Origin: Atherinomorus stipes
Taxonomy: Eukaryota > Chordata > Actinopteri > Atheriniformes > Atherinidae
NCBI GenBank assembly: GCA_023101725.1
Contig: JALJCO010010195.1
Coordinates: 186,001-250,000, forward strand
Direction: 5' to 3'
Length of the DNA: 64,000 nt
In this document: positions 25,798 to 38,500 of the stretch, piece after piece
How positions within the stretch are numbered: position 1 is the stretch's first letter
How the letters are laid out: each line of letters opens with the position of its first letter
Position numbers and translations under genes: made by a program
Notes under the pieces: generated by a model
What the model was told of the DNA's origin: nothing
What the model saw: the letters and a program-made list of their open reading frames with translations, nothing else
Database searches by the model: none

Positions 25798-28700
25798 CTG
25801 AAGTCTGAGGAGAGAAGAGACTAAGAATAGAACACCCAGAGAGTGTTGCCACTTCTCCTTCTTTCTCCCCTTCTCTCTTTGCTCTCCTCCTGCCACCATC
25901 AGAGGTGTTTCACAAGTGGCCTCCAACACGATAGGAATCTTTTCCGTCTTCCGCTCTCTCCCCAGAGCTCAGCCCTGCCCTTCTCTCCCACGGTGAAATG
26001 AATCACCTGCACCCCTTCGATCCTCTCTCCATGCATGTAGTTGTTAAGGTCTCCTGTGTTTTTTTTGGAGAAGGAAAAGCAAAGCCAGTAGACGTCATCT
26101 GCAGCCCTCTGGTATCTTCGGCTTTTATTGACAGAGAAAGAGGGAGGGAAAGGGATGCGAGGCGGTGAAAACACATGAGAGAAGCTTCAGAGGCGGGATT
26201 CGATCTGAGGCCAGCAGGGGTGGTTTTGGAGGCCTCAACCGCTAAAGCATCTCCTGGGAGGATTTGCAGGGGCCTGTATCCACATTAATGTGTGCAACCT
26301 GGAGATATTAGACAAGAGGCTGCGCCGTCGTCTCTGCCGTATTTCAGCGTACACAGAATCAGAATGAGATGTGGTGAGGCCCCCCGTAGCTTCTGAGACC
26401 ACATACAACATACGGGATGTGCGTGAGGGCACGCATACAGAGAGACGTGCGAGTCCACGCTTCCATGCTGTGTGAGTGTATTTATGTTTATCTGTGTGTG
26501 TGTGTGTGTGTGTGTGGTATGTCGCTCTCAGTCTGGTCCCTCTCTGTTTCTCTGCTGTCTGTGGCCTCCTCTTCCCCATGAATACTAATGTGCTTCAAAC
26601 CCCAGAGATCAACCCTCCCTCCCTCTCCCTTCACTGCCTTCCTCCTCTGCCAGCCTCCCTCCCTCCCTCTCTCCATCCCTGCCTTCCACAGCCACAGTCT
26701 TCATTCATTTCTCCACCCCCTTTTACCTTTCAACTTTCCCTCTCTTTCATCTACCCTTTAACACCCCATCTTTTTCTCCTCCCCAAATTCCCTCCCTTTG
26801 CTTCCTCTCCCCCCTGCTTTATTTCCCCATCCTTCCCTCCCCTTCCTTTAGCCTTTCCTCCCCCTCCATTTTTTTTTCACCTCTCACTTTTCTCATCATC
26901 TCCTCAGCCTCTCCTTCCCGTGATTTTTATCTCCCGTTACATTGCACAACTCTTCCTCTTTCATCCTCTTCTTTCTCCTCTCCTCTCTCTGCCTTGTCCC
27001 CTCCATTCTTTACCTCCTCAAGAGGACATGTAAATGAGGTCAGCACAGCCGAGTGCATCAACCACAACACTCAGGTGTTGGCGTGGGTGTGTGCAGAGGC
27101 AAACGTGCACACATTTGACGCACGTGCACACAAAATTGTGTGTATCCGTTGCAGGTTGCCTGTGTGTGGCGCGTTCCAGTCCTAATAAAGAATTTCCTCT
27201 CTGAAGCTCGTGCACCAGTGAACCAAGTGCTCCAATTACATAAACGCCTTCACCCCAATACATTTTGACATCCTGAAAAATTATTCACAGTCTAATTCAT
27301 TTAAAATTGCATCTCAGATTTTTTTTTCTCTCTCTTCTTCTTCTTCTTTAACCACAGGCTGTGGAAACATGATGAGCAGAGAGGGTGAAGGGATGAGAGG
27401 AGCTTTTGGTTGCTTGTGATGCACAGAGGAAGCTTCTCCTTACGGTAGTCTGCTGTTGCTGACTGGACGATCTCAAACTTTACTGCTTTTCCACACACAT
27501 ACACCAGCGATGAGAGTGGAGGTAAAACCCCTCGCACTGCCAACAGCAAAGCGTCCATTTATGAGACTGTACAGTAAGAAATAGATAGGAGTAAAAGGCA
27601 GGGAAATGGAAAAAGATAAGGCAGTTTGTATGGAGGAGGGAAGACTTGCTTAAGCTTTTTTTGGGGGGGAGGATAAGTAAACTCTTGCTCATCATTAGGT
27701 TGGGAGTGAATTTAGGTTTTAGGATGTGTCTGTTTGTGTCAGCAAATAGCAGAAGCGTGTGTCGTTGTGTGTCTTTTTTGCGTGTGTTTGCTCAGCAGCA
27801 GCAGTGGGAATAATGAAGCAGGAGAGCAGGAATTCATCTCAGTCTGCATTCCTCATGATGCAGAGCTGAGAGAGCAGTCAGAAGCAAAAAGCAACAGGCT
27901 ACTGGAGAAAATGACCCCCGCACAAACACACACACATCTTAAGACAATAACAGCCTCTACTGTGGGAGAAGACACACACACATGGATGATGGCGTGCAGA
28001 ACACACTCATAAATAGCACAAACGGGATTCACAAAGATTGTTAGTAAACAGCGTAAATTGGAGGAGCTATCCACACTGGCACGCATGCCAGACACACACA
28101 CACACACACACACACACACTCATACAGATGCATGTATGAACATCTGTGTGTATATGCACACGCACAGCCACAATTCACACTGCAGGACCACTTCAGGTTT
28201 CATCATCTTCTTTCCCTTTTTTTTTTTTGCTTTCTTTCTCTTGAGAGCCGGCGAGGGGGGGCGGGCGGGGGGGGGGGGGGGGGGGGTCTCATTCCCTCTC
28301 TTTTGTTGCTGCTGGGGAGAGAGAGAGCACATATTCATACAGAACCCTCTCTGCAGCCCCATTCACACCCACACACCGATTCCCCCCCCCCCCCACCTCC
28401 TCTCCCTACACACACACGCACACACACAAAGATACAACATCAAAGAGCCGACACTGCCGAAGGATTACTTCAGCCACACACTGGCTCCTCAATCCGGGTC
28501 TGTTCCTCTCGCGGATCCCCCCTCTCGCCTGGCTCCACTTGGTACGACCCAAGCATTCCTGCCAAGTAGCTTTCACACATGGAGGGGAAGCTTGTCTCAA
28601 GCAATTGCTGACAAGCTACAAACAAGACTGCCTCCTTTTCCCTCTCTCCCCCCCTTTTTTTTTTTCACTCTCCCTCTCACCCCAACAAGCCAGCTCTTTT

Positions 28701-29000
28701 TTCGCTCCCACCCATCCTCACCCTCTTAGTCCCCCCTCTTCTCCCTCCTCGTCTCCTGTCTTCGGTCCTTCTCCGCTATTCCTCCCTCCCCTCCTCGCCT
28801 CTCTCTGAGAATGTGGGGGCCCCACTAGCATAAATTGTCAGCTGTTCCTGGGCGTACTCTCCATGGTTCCCTAAACTCACATAAGCCTGCATATGCAGTC
28901 GCTGGTGGGGCAAGGGTAACCCAAGTAAGCCCTGCTGGTTATGAGTCTGAAAAAGTACACCCAGGCCCCCGAATAATGCTGCTGTGTGGAGGCACTGAGT
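22680..29000. other. Gene-free, strand-asymmetric (CT/GA) and microsatellite-dense block
   Basis: Long pyrimidine-rich stretches (for example 23160-23350, 26600-26990, 28620-28800) alternate with purine-rich ones (24270-24540, 24650-24780). (TG)n/(CA)n repeats occur at about 22894-22935, 24585-24618, 25770-25797, 26493-26516 and 28093-28120, with a G run at 28263-28286 and a C run near 28382-28394. Long open frames here are by-products of the biased composition. Between the repeats are unique, non-repetitive segments (for example 23600-23720, 24160-24270, 25900-26100) that could be conserved non-coding elements, but this cannot be shown from one sequence. Confidence 0.55.
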
Positions 29001-29229
29001 TTTACTCTATAATAAGCTGCAACAGATACTGAGACTCATGGAATTGCAGGGTAACATCATACTTTTGCCCCAGTCACTTTGGTTAATAAATGCAAACCCC
29101 AGCTTTATATCTGTATGTTGGACAACCAGTATTATCACATGTAGTATTATCTTTTGTGTTTTACACTCACTAACCCACACACACACACTGGTTTTATGGC
29201 TACCACTATTGTGCCATCTATGAATAGCT

Positions 29230-30100
29230 AAATGTAAGAAGACAGCAGTGATAAAGATTTTCATGCCTGAGACACTTGAGCAGACTTCTGCTCACAGAAA
29301 TAATCACATATTGATCTCTTCTTGTTTTTTTCCCACATGCTTTAAATTTGGGATTTCTTAAGGTTTCCAGAGGTGATACTGCTGGAACCATTTTGCTGTA
29401 AAGTCTTATTGTTATCCAGCGACTATTGTTATCTACAAGTGCAGGCTGTCATCTAGTGTCCAGTTTGGGTACTGTTGGGTAATGGAGGAGCACACTGCTA
29501 TATTTATTCACTTTAAATCTTAGATGGCTATCAGATTTTGAGGCTGATCGCAGATAAAAATATTAAATACCAGTTAAATACATAAGACAGCAGAAACAAC
29601 TGAACTAGCTCCAAGTGTTGCAAGACTGTGTGTGCAAATAACAAATATAGTTAAGAACAACTACATACACAGGAATATTTTCCTATGGGATAACCAGGAT
29701 TTCTGCATCATTATTCACAAAATGTGGTCTGATTTTAATCCAGTACAAAAACAGGCAATCTGACTATAAACTATCAAATCAAAAGTGCTGGTTGCTATCA
29801 GTTTTCTCCCTATAAAAACAAAGTTAGTGTGGTTACTGACTCAATTGACCCAGAGCCCCTCTCTTTTTCTTTAACCCTTTGAGCCCCAGGCCTATTTTTG
29901 TACCTCTGTTTGAAAATTGCTTGCACTTAAATAAATGACTATATCTCTGCAACTACAATTTATCCGTTTATCTATTTCAATACTTTTGGGAAACACTTGT
30001 GAGATTTGTAAAGATGTATAAATATCATTTTATGTATTACAGGTAAAGATTAAATGAAGATAGCCTTAAAAATTTTTAGAAACCCTTTCAGGATGGATAC
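29230..30100. other. AT-rich non-coding stretch
   Basis: No recognised gene. The part from about 29870 onward (CCCTTTGAGCCCCAGGCC...) looks like old repeat sequence but could not be classified. Confidence 0.45.
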
Positions 30101-30107
30101 TGTATGC

Positions 30108-30743
30108 TAGGGATGCACGATTTTGGAATTTTAGCCGATATTTTAAAACTCATGGGGCCGATAACTGATATCGATAAAGATATTATGGCTGAAAAAAATA
30201 GGCAGTCATTGCAAATAGCAGTTTTTTTTATTTGTTTCCGACACTTTGAAAAATAGGGGTGGGAAACATATGGATACTCTGAAATATCGCGAATATTTCA
30301 TATGCCAATATCAAATCAATGTTTAAAAATGCAGTATCAATCTATTTTACTTACAAAATCTCATGAGATTTCATCATTCTATTACAAAATCTCACAATAT
30401 TTCGTGAATTCTGGCAAGATTTGGTAACAGAACAATGAAATATCGCGAGATTTAATTAGTAAAATAGATTGATATTGCATTTTTAAGTATCAATATAACA
30501 GCATATGGAAATATTGTGATATTTCAGTATATCGATATATTTTTCCCACCCCCAGTCTTTAGAAGCTTAGTCTGTAAAAAAAAAGTTTTAGAAAACGAAG
30601 AAGTTGTTTTGGGGTTTTTTTGGACTTAAGAAACAGCGGGCTGATCGGTTAAATTCCGGTTAAATATCGATTGGGCCGCCAACGTCCGATACTCAGTTTT
30701 AAGGCCGATACCGATAGGGGGCCGATTATATCCTGCATCCCTA
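30108..30743. mobile_element. hAT-like non-autonomous element, copy 2 (inverted relative to copy 1)
   Basis: The left end is TAGGGATGCACGATTTTGG and the right end GGCCGATTATATCCTGCATCCCTA. The internal segment TTTGGACTTAAGAAACAGCGGGCTGATCGG matches, in reverse, the copy at 9253-10002 (CTGATCAGTCCGCTGTTTCTGAAGTC). Flanks CTGTATGC and CCGTAAGT could be a diverged 8-bp target duplication, as expected for hAT. A palindromic element at 30256-30553 splits it. Confidence 0.75.
30256..30553. mobile_element. Foldback (palindromic) MITE nested in the hAT-like copy 2
   Basis: The left arm starts GGGGTGGGAAACATATGGATA and the right arm ends ATATATTTTTCCCACCCCC. The arms pair along almost the whole length: GCAGTATCAATCTATTTTACT at left matches AGTAAAATAGATTGATATTGC at right, and AAATATCGCGAATATTTC/AATATTGTGATATTTCAG also pair. 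There is no coding capacity. Copy 1 of the host element lacks it, so it inserted after the host copies separated. Confidence 0.75.
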
Positions 30744-31699
30744 CCGTAAGTATAGATACAATCCTTATGAGTGATACAGCAAAAGAAAAAAAAAAAAAAG
30801 AAAAATAATTAAGAAAGAGGATTTTAGTTTTAAATTTAGAAAAAAAAAAAAAAAAAGGTTTGTATCAAAATAAAAATACTGTAGCTCTGAACCTTTATTA
30901 AATAATTGTACAACGTTATATGTGTAAATGCCAACTCTGGTAAAGGTGAGTTCTCCAAAGTGGCCTCTGGCCCAGCTTGGCACCATCTGTCCCCCAAGTC
31001 CCCCAATTGGGGGAACTCCACGTTTTAAAAGGTTAATCCACATCAGCCCTTACAATGAATGAACAAATGACTGACCTAATCACTTCCTATAGGAAAATAA
31101 TGAAACAGAATGATGGTGTCTATTTTAACTGTTGCTCAAAGTTTAGACTCTAGATTTTATAAAGCAAAACAAAGTATATTTTTGTGTAAACATTGATGCT
31201 TAGAAAGGATTTTCCTACTGAAGGTGATCGATGGCATCTTTATGCGTAGAATTATTGTCTGCATGGTGTTATCCTCTGTCAAGTATATGGAAGAAACAGG
31301 AGAGGATAGAAATTTTACATTTTTCTTGTTCTATTGTAATTTACCTAAACAAAACAACATACATTTATTCACATGGGGGGAGCCATTCTCTGAGGTCACC
31401 AGACACCAGGAACATGCATATGGATTTATTATTACAGAGCATTTCTTCATCTCTCTTGTGTATGCCCGATTAATAATTTTTTCTGAAAATATGGGCTTAA
31501 AAACATGGAAACCATGCCGACAAAAGCACTTCTAAGAAGTACCATCTGATGATCTGTATATCAAACCAGAATAGCCAGTGCGGATACAAAAAACTCATCT
31601 ATCTCTTTTTGAATCGCACAAGAATATAAGAAAATATGAGATGAATTTTCCTTCTCTGATATTAAATGTGTAAAACTAAAATAAGCAACAACAGAACAG

Positions 31700-32240
31700 A
31701 TAATTCCAAAGAAAAAAATGTGGACAGATGGATGATCATCCATCCACAGTAAGCCGTGTAGTCAACTTCTGGAGGAAAACTCAATCGCTACTCTCCTTAG
31801 GGAAGCAGTCAAGTGCAGTTCTCAATTAAGTGATAAGGAAACTTATAGTAGCAGCAAAAAACCTGCTGAAGTTTACACCTTTCTGTAACTTTGACTAATA
31901 ATAAAAGGAACAGAGAATTTTGTTAAGGGGATAACTTAGGAATGAGGGAAACAGCAGATGTCCAGTGGCTTTTAGAAAAAAAAAATGAACTTGATACAAA
32001 CACCAAATCTTTACCTGAATAGTGGAGCATGGTGGAGGAGGCATTATGAGGTGGGGTGCTGGAATTATTAAGAAGCTGTAGTTGGAGGATATCAGGGTAG
32101 CAGTCAGTGAGATAAGGATTAGGAACAGCTGAGTTTTGCAACATGACAAAAATCCACATTGAGCAACTTTTAATCTAGAAGAAAAATCTTGAAATTGGCC
32201 AAGACAGTCCTACTGTCATGAAGGTCAAACCACACAGTGT
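31700..32240 (+). mobile_element. Strongly decayed Tc1/mariner-like remnant
   Basis: Around 32020-32060 the sequence ATAGTGGAGCATGGTGGAGGAGGCATTATG...TGGGGTGCTGG resembles the HGGGSIMxWG motif of Tc1-type transposases. Downstream CATGACAAAAATCCACATTGAG and CAAGACAGTCC fit the later DPKH-to-WPSQSP region only loosely. Frames are broken throughout. Low confidence. Confidence 0.3.
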
Positions 32241-32329
32241 GCCAGATTCTGTCCAGAAATCATCATAATTACAGCGTGATGAGAAATTAAGATCATGCTT
32301 TCTTAGCTTATTTTTTCTTTTTTTGTAAC

Positions 32330-33930
32330 AAGATCATGAAAATGGAGAGTAAATAGAAAACCTGCCTGCCGTTAGTTTCATCCATTCAGCAAAGAGACAG
32401 TAAAATCTGTGAGCGTAAGTTCACTTGGGAGTTTGGATGTTCGTCACTGAGAGAGAAAAACAATCACTGCAGGGGAGATTCTGCCAGCAGCTCGCACAAC
32501 CATCAGCCAATACTCTCAGTTTGGACTGTGTGAAAAGGACAAACGGAGAATGTTTCATCGTGAAAACAATAGATTATGTTTTTATCTTTTGATTTTTTTT
32601 TTCAGTTCCCACAGTCACCCATGAGCACCTTGTTCTTTAAGATTTAACAAGTGTATGATGATGACGCCAATAGATGATTCCTACTGGTTTATTTAGTGGC
32701 TCTCATTTCTCTATTTTTGTAAGTTCACTGTATTTTCCTTCACTTTCAGTTACTGCTGAGTATTTACAAACATCTTTTGAGACAAATACAGATCTCTTTG
32801 ACAAGCTGCTTATTTGTAGAAATCTCTAAATCTTCCACTCGTCTGCTGAACCAATATCATCTCTGAGCTCTTGAAAGAGTTGAATCATGTTTGTTTCACC
32901 AGATCAGTAACTTAACTTTCCACAGAATGTTTCCCATATTATGAATTAGAGCCATCTCTAAACGGATGAATGTCTTTAGGTTATACAGTTAGATTTTCTT
33001 TCACAAATTCTACAAGTTTGGGTTGCTATATGATTGATAGAATTTTCTGTAACAACCCCTCTATTGACTCCTAAGAGTTGAGAAAAATAGTTTTCTATCC
33101 ACACTCATTTAAGTTAATCGGTATTTCTACTTTCCCAGAGTTTCTGGTTTTTGTTTTGAGAGAAACTTAAGAGAAGATGGATGAATGTAAATTGCGGTGC
33201 TTCTTGCTGATGTTGGCACAGACTGATTAAAGCCATCTTTCCTTTCTCTGTCTGGTTTAATGAGACTCCTCATTGCAGTGAGATTTCTCAGCTGAAAAAT
33301 TCTCTTTTTTGTAGTGTTGTATTCAGTGCTACATTTAGCCAAGCAGCTCAAGTTTCTGCTTAGGAACAGTTGTGCAAACACGTCAACATGCAGCCTTTGT
33401 GCTCTACAAGTGTAAAGAATAGTGAAGAGAAATTGGCCTCAGTTAAGGTGGAAAATTGTCATTTCAAAACTTACAAAGAATGAATGAATAAATAAACTTG
33501 CTGTCAAAACTGGACTTGATACAACCCACCTTGAGTAAATTTCTAGTATTCCATGTCTATACTTCCTGTCTATTCACATGCCACCTCATAATTTATTTTT
33601 AGATTCTCAAAGATAATTTACATGTTTTCATCCATTAACAAATCCAACTGACTTTAAACATCATCAAAAGTGTAGATTTGAGCAGATAAAACAATAAATG
33701 GCCTTGAAAATTAATATAGAAGCACAGCTTTGGTAATTTATACTTAATCATTAGTCAAAAGTTTAAATTGCTGAGTCTGTATTGAAATGAAATCCAATCA
33801 TGTCCATAAATGCCAACAAATGTATAAAGCTATAAACTCATCAGAAAAGGAAAAAAAATCATGCAAATTTCACAGAAAACATGCAGTTTCTGGATAAGAA
33901 AATAATTTATCTTGTACTTTTTCTGCAGCA
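32330..33930. other. AT-rich non-coding stretch
   Basis: No gene or clear repeat recognised on either strand. Confidence 0.55.
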
Positions 33931-33949
33931 AGTCAACAAATCTTTCAAA

Positions 33950-34320
33950 GTTAATGCAAACAAGTCCAACACGAGGCCCAACATCTACCGTACCACCACA
34001 TCCCAAAAGGTGCTCCACTGGATAGATATCTAGTGACTATGGAGGTCACTGGAGTTCAGTGAACTCATTGTGAACCAGGGCCAGATGATTTGAGCTTCAA
34101 GGTTCAACATGTACAGAGATGGCGTTGTGTATACTTTATACCTTGGCTGTAACTTCTCCTCTGACCTCCGATATCAACATGGTATTTTCATTCAGGCTGC
34201 GATGCTTGCTCACTGTATATTTTCTCCCTTTTTCAGCCCTACAGAAGAGATTGTTGTGTGGGGTAGATTCTCTGGTCACCATGTCATGATTAAAGTCACT
34301 TAAACCCTTTTGCTTTTCAG
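33950..34320 (-). mobile_element. Decayed Tc1/mariner-like fragment
   Basis: Segments CACTGGATAGATATCTAGTGACTATGGAGG...GGAGTTCAGTGAACTCATTGTGAACCAG and CTCCTCTGACCTCCGATATCAACATGGTATTT...TCACTGTATATTTTCTCCCTTTTTC follow the order of a very common fish Tc1-type element read on the minus strand, with a large internal deletion between them. The fragment ends near AAAGTCACTTAAA. No intact reading frame remains. Confidence 0.5.
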
Positions 34321-34384
34321 ATCAAAAGTATGTTTCAAAAGAAAGAAAAAAAAAAAAAAAGATACCAAGAGGATATAAAAGCCA

Positions 34385-35553
34385 AAAATTTATTCCATTT
34401 TTTAACATAGCAAGGGACAGTTTATTTCTAAAATCAATTTGCGATACATAGACATCTCTGTATGTGCACATTGCATTTACTCAGTAGGAGAATTTTTAAT
34501 CAGAGCAAGATGTCTTGCATTTAAGAGAAAGATTAATAAAACATCTGTTGTGATGCAGCTGTCTTAACCATTAAGAAATTCACATTAAAAACGAGACACG
34601 TTTCCCTTTTAAAACCGGAAGCCTTAGAAAAGACAGTGGACTACAAATAACCTGCAAATACACATGCAGCAGTGTCACCAGCAGATCAATATGAAAAGAC
34701 TAGTCAAGCCATTTAAAAATTAGCACACCAAAGGACAAAGACCCACTGAGACACTTAAAGGACAGGTTCACTCTTATGACCCCTATGCTTCCAGCTTCAA
34801 GTATTCCTTTCAGCACTTGCATCACTTCAAGTATTCCCGCCTCAGACTCCAAACCTTCAATTTCATTACCATTTCTTAGGTTTAAAACGTAAGCTATAAG
34901 TGCACTCAACATTGAGCCATACATAGAAAAATAAAGGTAATAAGTAGCAGTAATAGTTATAACAATCACTTTACATTTCATTTTGTACATAACTGTGACG
35001 TTGAATATCTTTATATTGTGGCATCACATTCCCCGACCCCTGAGTGTAATGTTCAAGTTTAACCTTTTGTAGCTACCGAAAAGGAAACAGGAACGGCAAC
35101 CTTGGTTTGGTTATTTAAATAATTTTAGCAATCATTGGCAATGATCAGGATCTAGAGGAGTTATGCCTTTCCACAAACCGTTGTGCTTCAGTGTGACGGA
35201 TACATTATGTACAAGCTGCTGATCGATCATGTGCTTCTGGCTTCAGCCTGTTCGCTGGTGATGAGACGCTGACAGCCTTCGTCCTGGAAAATAAACACGG
35301 CTGTTAATAAACAGGCAAGATGCTCCAAAGAAAAATCAATGACCAAATGTGGCCACACTGGACAACAGTGCAGTTATAGCTAGATGTGCTAAGACTCGAG
35401 GAAAACTACGTTCTCATCTCTTCCTCTGAACAATCAAACTCATTAGGCAGCTTCACAAGAGACAGCTGACATACAAGTGATTGATGTGCAGCTCAGTCTA
35501 TAAGGTGCAGCATCACTTTCACCCACCTCAGTGTCAGTATTGGAGCAGGTTCC
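34385..35553 (-). other. Probable 3' UTR of the ZBTB11-like gene
   Basis: The stretch follows the TGA at 35556-35554 and has no recognisable coding content. Minus-strand AATAAA signals occur near 34420 and 34390, suggesting a 3' UTR of about 1.1 kb. The end point is inferred from the hexamers only. Confidence 0.35.
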
Positions 35554-38500
35554 TCAAGAGCCAGCAGCAATGCAGCTCCGGCATTTGTACAACTTGGGTT
35601 CGTGGGTGCGGATGTGATTCCGTACATTCCTCAGTCGGAAGAACGTCTTGCTGCAGAGCTACAAAGCACAAAGAAGACCGGATGAAGTGGCAACAATACA
35701 GAAATCATTAGAGAAGGGAACCACAGTCTGGGCTGTAATGCCAGTTTATGTTCTGAAATACCAGCATCAACAATAAGCTGGATAAATCCGTCATAAAAAC
35801 AAAAAAATTACTGATAATAGTCATTTTATTTCAGTTGACACTCAACTGATGGCAGTTGTTTGGCCTTGTGCTTCATTTGATTATCAGCTTATCAACTTTT
35901 TCACCGTGCAGCGTTTTTTTTTGGACAGGTATGGTAACACACTAATTAAATGCAATTAATTTTATTCAAAAGAAGGTTAAAGATCAACATCATTGATGTC
36001 TACATTTTATTTTCCACAGATATCACTGTAATAGTGTGACTTTTTTTCCCCGTGCACCATAACTAAAGACACACAAGTAACTTTTAGACCTTAAAAAATG
36101 GGTTTGACTCTTTTGTATACCACAACAATTATTTTGTTTTCGGGGTGGCGAGGGCCGGGGGGAAAAAAACAAAAATCCTCCGGGGGGGCGGGGGTGGCAA
36201 CATGTGGCCGCGTCTCACTACACGGAGAAAACAAGGGAAAATCGGGGGGTTTGAATGGTCATGAATGGAAAGAAAAAGAAGGGAAAAAAAACGGGAGAGG
36301 AGGAGAAAAAAAAGAGGGGGGGAGAGAAAGGAGAAAAGAAAGAGATTTTAGGGGGGGGGGAGGAAGAGGAGGGGGCTGGGGGGGGGGGGGAGAGAAACTT
36401 AAGTAAAAATCTAACATAACGCTGCTGTCGTGTGCAAACCTCCTATGTCCAAAACGGTTATTTTTCAGGAAATGACAAAAATCATGTGGTTTTGTAAAAC
36501 CTGGACACAATATCATCAAACTTTGGATTGAGTTTTTTTTACATTAAAGTCATACATGTTTGATTGTATTCATTTATTTATTTACTTTTTGAATATTGAA
36601 ATTCACCAAATCAAGCTCACCTAAAGTAGAGGGTTTTTTAATGATGTAAAACGGAGATAGGAGGTTTGTACCAGACAGCGACGATAAGGGGCTTTCAGGT
36701 TGAAGAACACTTTTGGTTCTACTTTTTTGTGTCCACATGCAGGAACTGTGGCACTTTGCATGCACGAGGGGCAGAATCTGTAAAGCTGTTTTATGTTAAC
36801 AGGTTCCGCAACATTACACAATGATCGGTCCAGATGATGCAAGTACACCGAAAGGAGCTGATCGGTCAAGGAAAACATCAAAATCAGTCAGAACCAGACA
36901 TGGAGAAGCTGCGTTCAGCTTCTATGTGCCACATGTCTGGAACAAACCCGAAAGTCTCAGATCAGCTGAAACACTCAGTTTATTTAAATCCAGGTTGAAG
37001 ACCCACCTGTTCTCAGCTGCATTTACGTAGATTTTATTCAAAAGTTAAAATCCACACATCTCTATATTCTCTCTTTTTCATCTTAAATGTTTAATGTTTT
37101 ACATTTTGAATCATGCTTCTAATTTTTTATTCTTAATTTCAGACCGACCGCACTGTTGGCCGCAAAAACGCACTTGACGCCAAAAGTTTGATGCTGGCTC
37201 ACATATAATCATACGCTGACATTCAGAGACCAAAAAGCTAGCCTGGTACACCAGCCTGACTAACACCATGTATGAGATACACGGCAAGTCAGTCTGGGTT
37301 CCCTCCGCTGGAGACTGATTTTAAATGCGAGACGAGAGGCGGGACTAACAGAAGGAAAGTGAACCGGAGAGAACCAATAAGAGGTGACTGTAGCTGGCGT
37401 AGTTCGGCACTCTGTTGCTATGGCGACGCCGGAAGTCAGCGTTTACACGTTGTTTTTCTCTCTCTATTTAATGTAATTTTCTTGTGTATATTAACATAGA
37501 ATGTTTGGTTTTATTATTATAAATACTCTGTTACATGTCAGCATTGTTTATTGCTGAACTACTAATATGAGAAAGTGTTTGTGTTGCACGTCATGTGACT
37601 ATGACCCGGAAGCTGTTAGTTAAGCACCAAAACAGAGCAGAAACAGCGGTGGAGACGTCGGAGGAGTTTTACGTTTTTGTCAATAATTCTACTGCTGCGC
37701 TGTGATTGGTCCGGTCATTTTTTTTTCCCGGAGTGGAAATCACTTTCCAATGGAGGGAACCCAGACTGACTTGCTGTGTATCTCATACATGGCGTTAGTT
37801 AGGCTGGTGTACCAGGCTACCAAAAAGCTGCTGACGTGCGTCTAGAGTGTGGTGGTGGATCCGGCTGTTTTCCTTGCCTGTGCGTTACTATGGCAGATGA
37901 AACTGAGCAGCTGCTTGACTTTATTTACTCCACAAGGCCAGAGAAAGATTATGTTGGGCGTTTCTGCGCCATGTGGGGATTCAACAGACTGTTTCGAGGT
38001 GTTCTGAGTTTAGTTAGTTTCACCGTTTACTCCAGGAACTGCACGCCGACGGTGGGCGCTTTCAGCTTCCATCCTATCCACCCCAGTTTAATGACCTACA
38101 GTCCCGCATCGGGACGGCATTATAATCTCATTAATCCGATCAGGACAACAGGTCAATTTGGGAACCTGGGACCGGACTCAGATCACAGTTTATCCTCCAC
38201 TGTCCCCGTGGAGTGAAGAGATACCCCGCGGTCTCCTCTGTATTTCCCGTCCTGTCAGAAAATGTGTGTCTGCGTCACGACACTGACACATGCTGAGTCT
38301 CTCTGATTGGTTGACGCCCCACAGCAAAGCGGCAAAAGTTCAGATTTTCCAACTCCAAAACACTCAAAACGCGCCGTGCCTGATGCCCTAAATGCGCCAC
38401 AAGAAGGTTTGACGCTCCTTAACGCGTGTTACATAGACTTTGCGAGTAAACCTGGGGGGAGGCTGTAGCTCAGGTGGAAGCGCAGTCGTCCTTCAACCGG

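Noticed and set aside
26476..27033. 185-codon plus-strand frame, and other long frames at 24440-24916 and 28058-28729
   Set aside because: They come from CT-rich or CA-repeat DNA (poly Ser/Pro/Leu/Phe or Thr/His). They have no domain and no splice context.
37836..38216. 126-codon frame as a host gene
   Set aside because: It lies entirely within the Harbinger-like element and is probably an eroded transposon accessory ORF.
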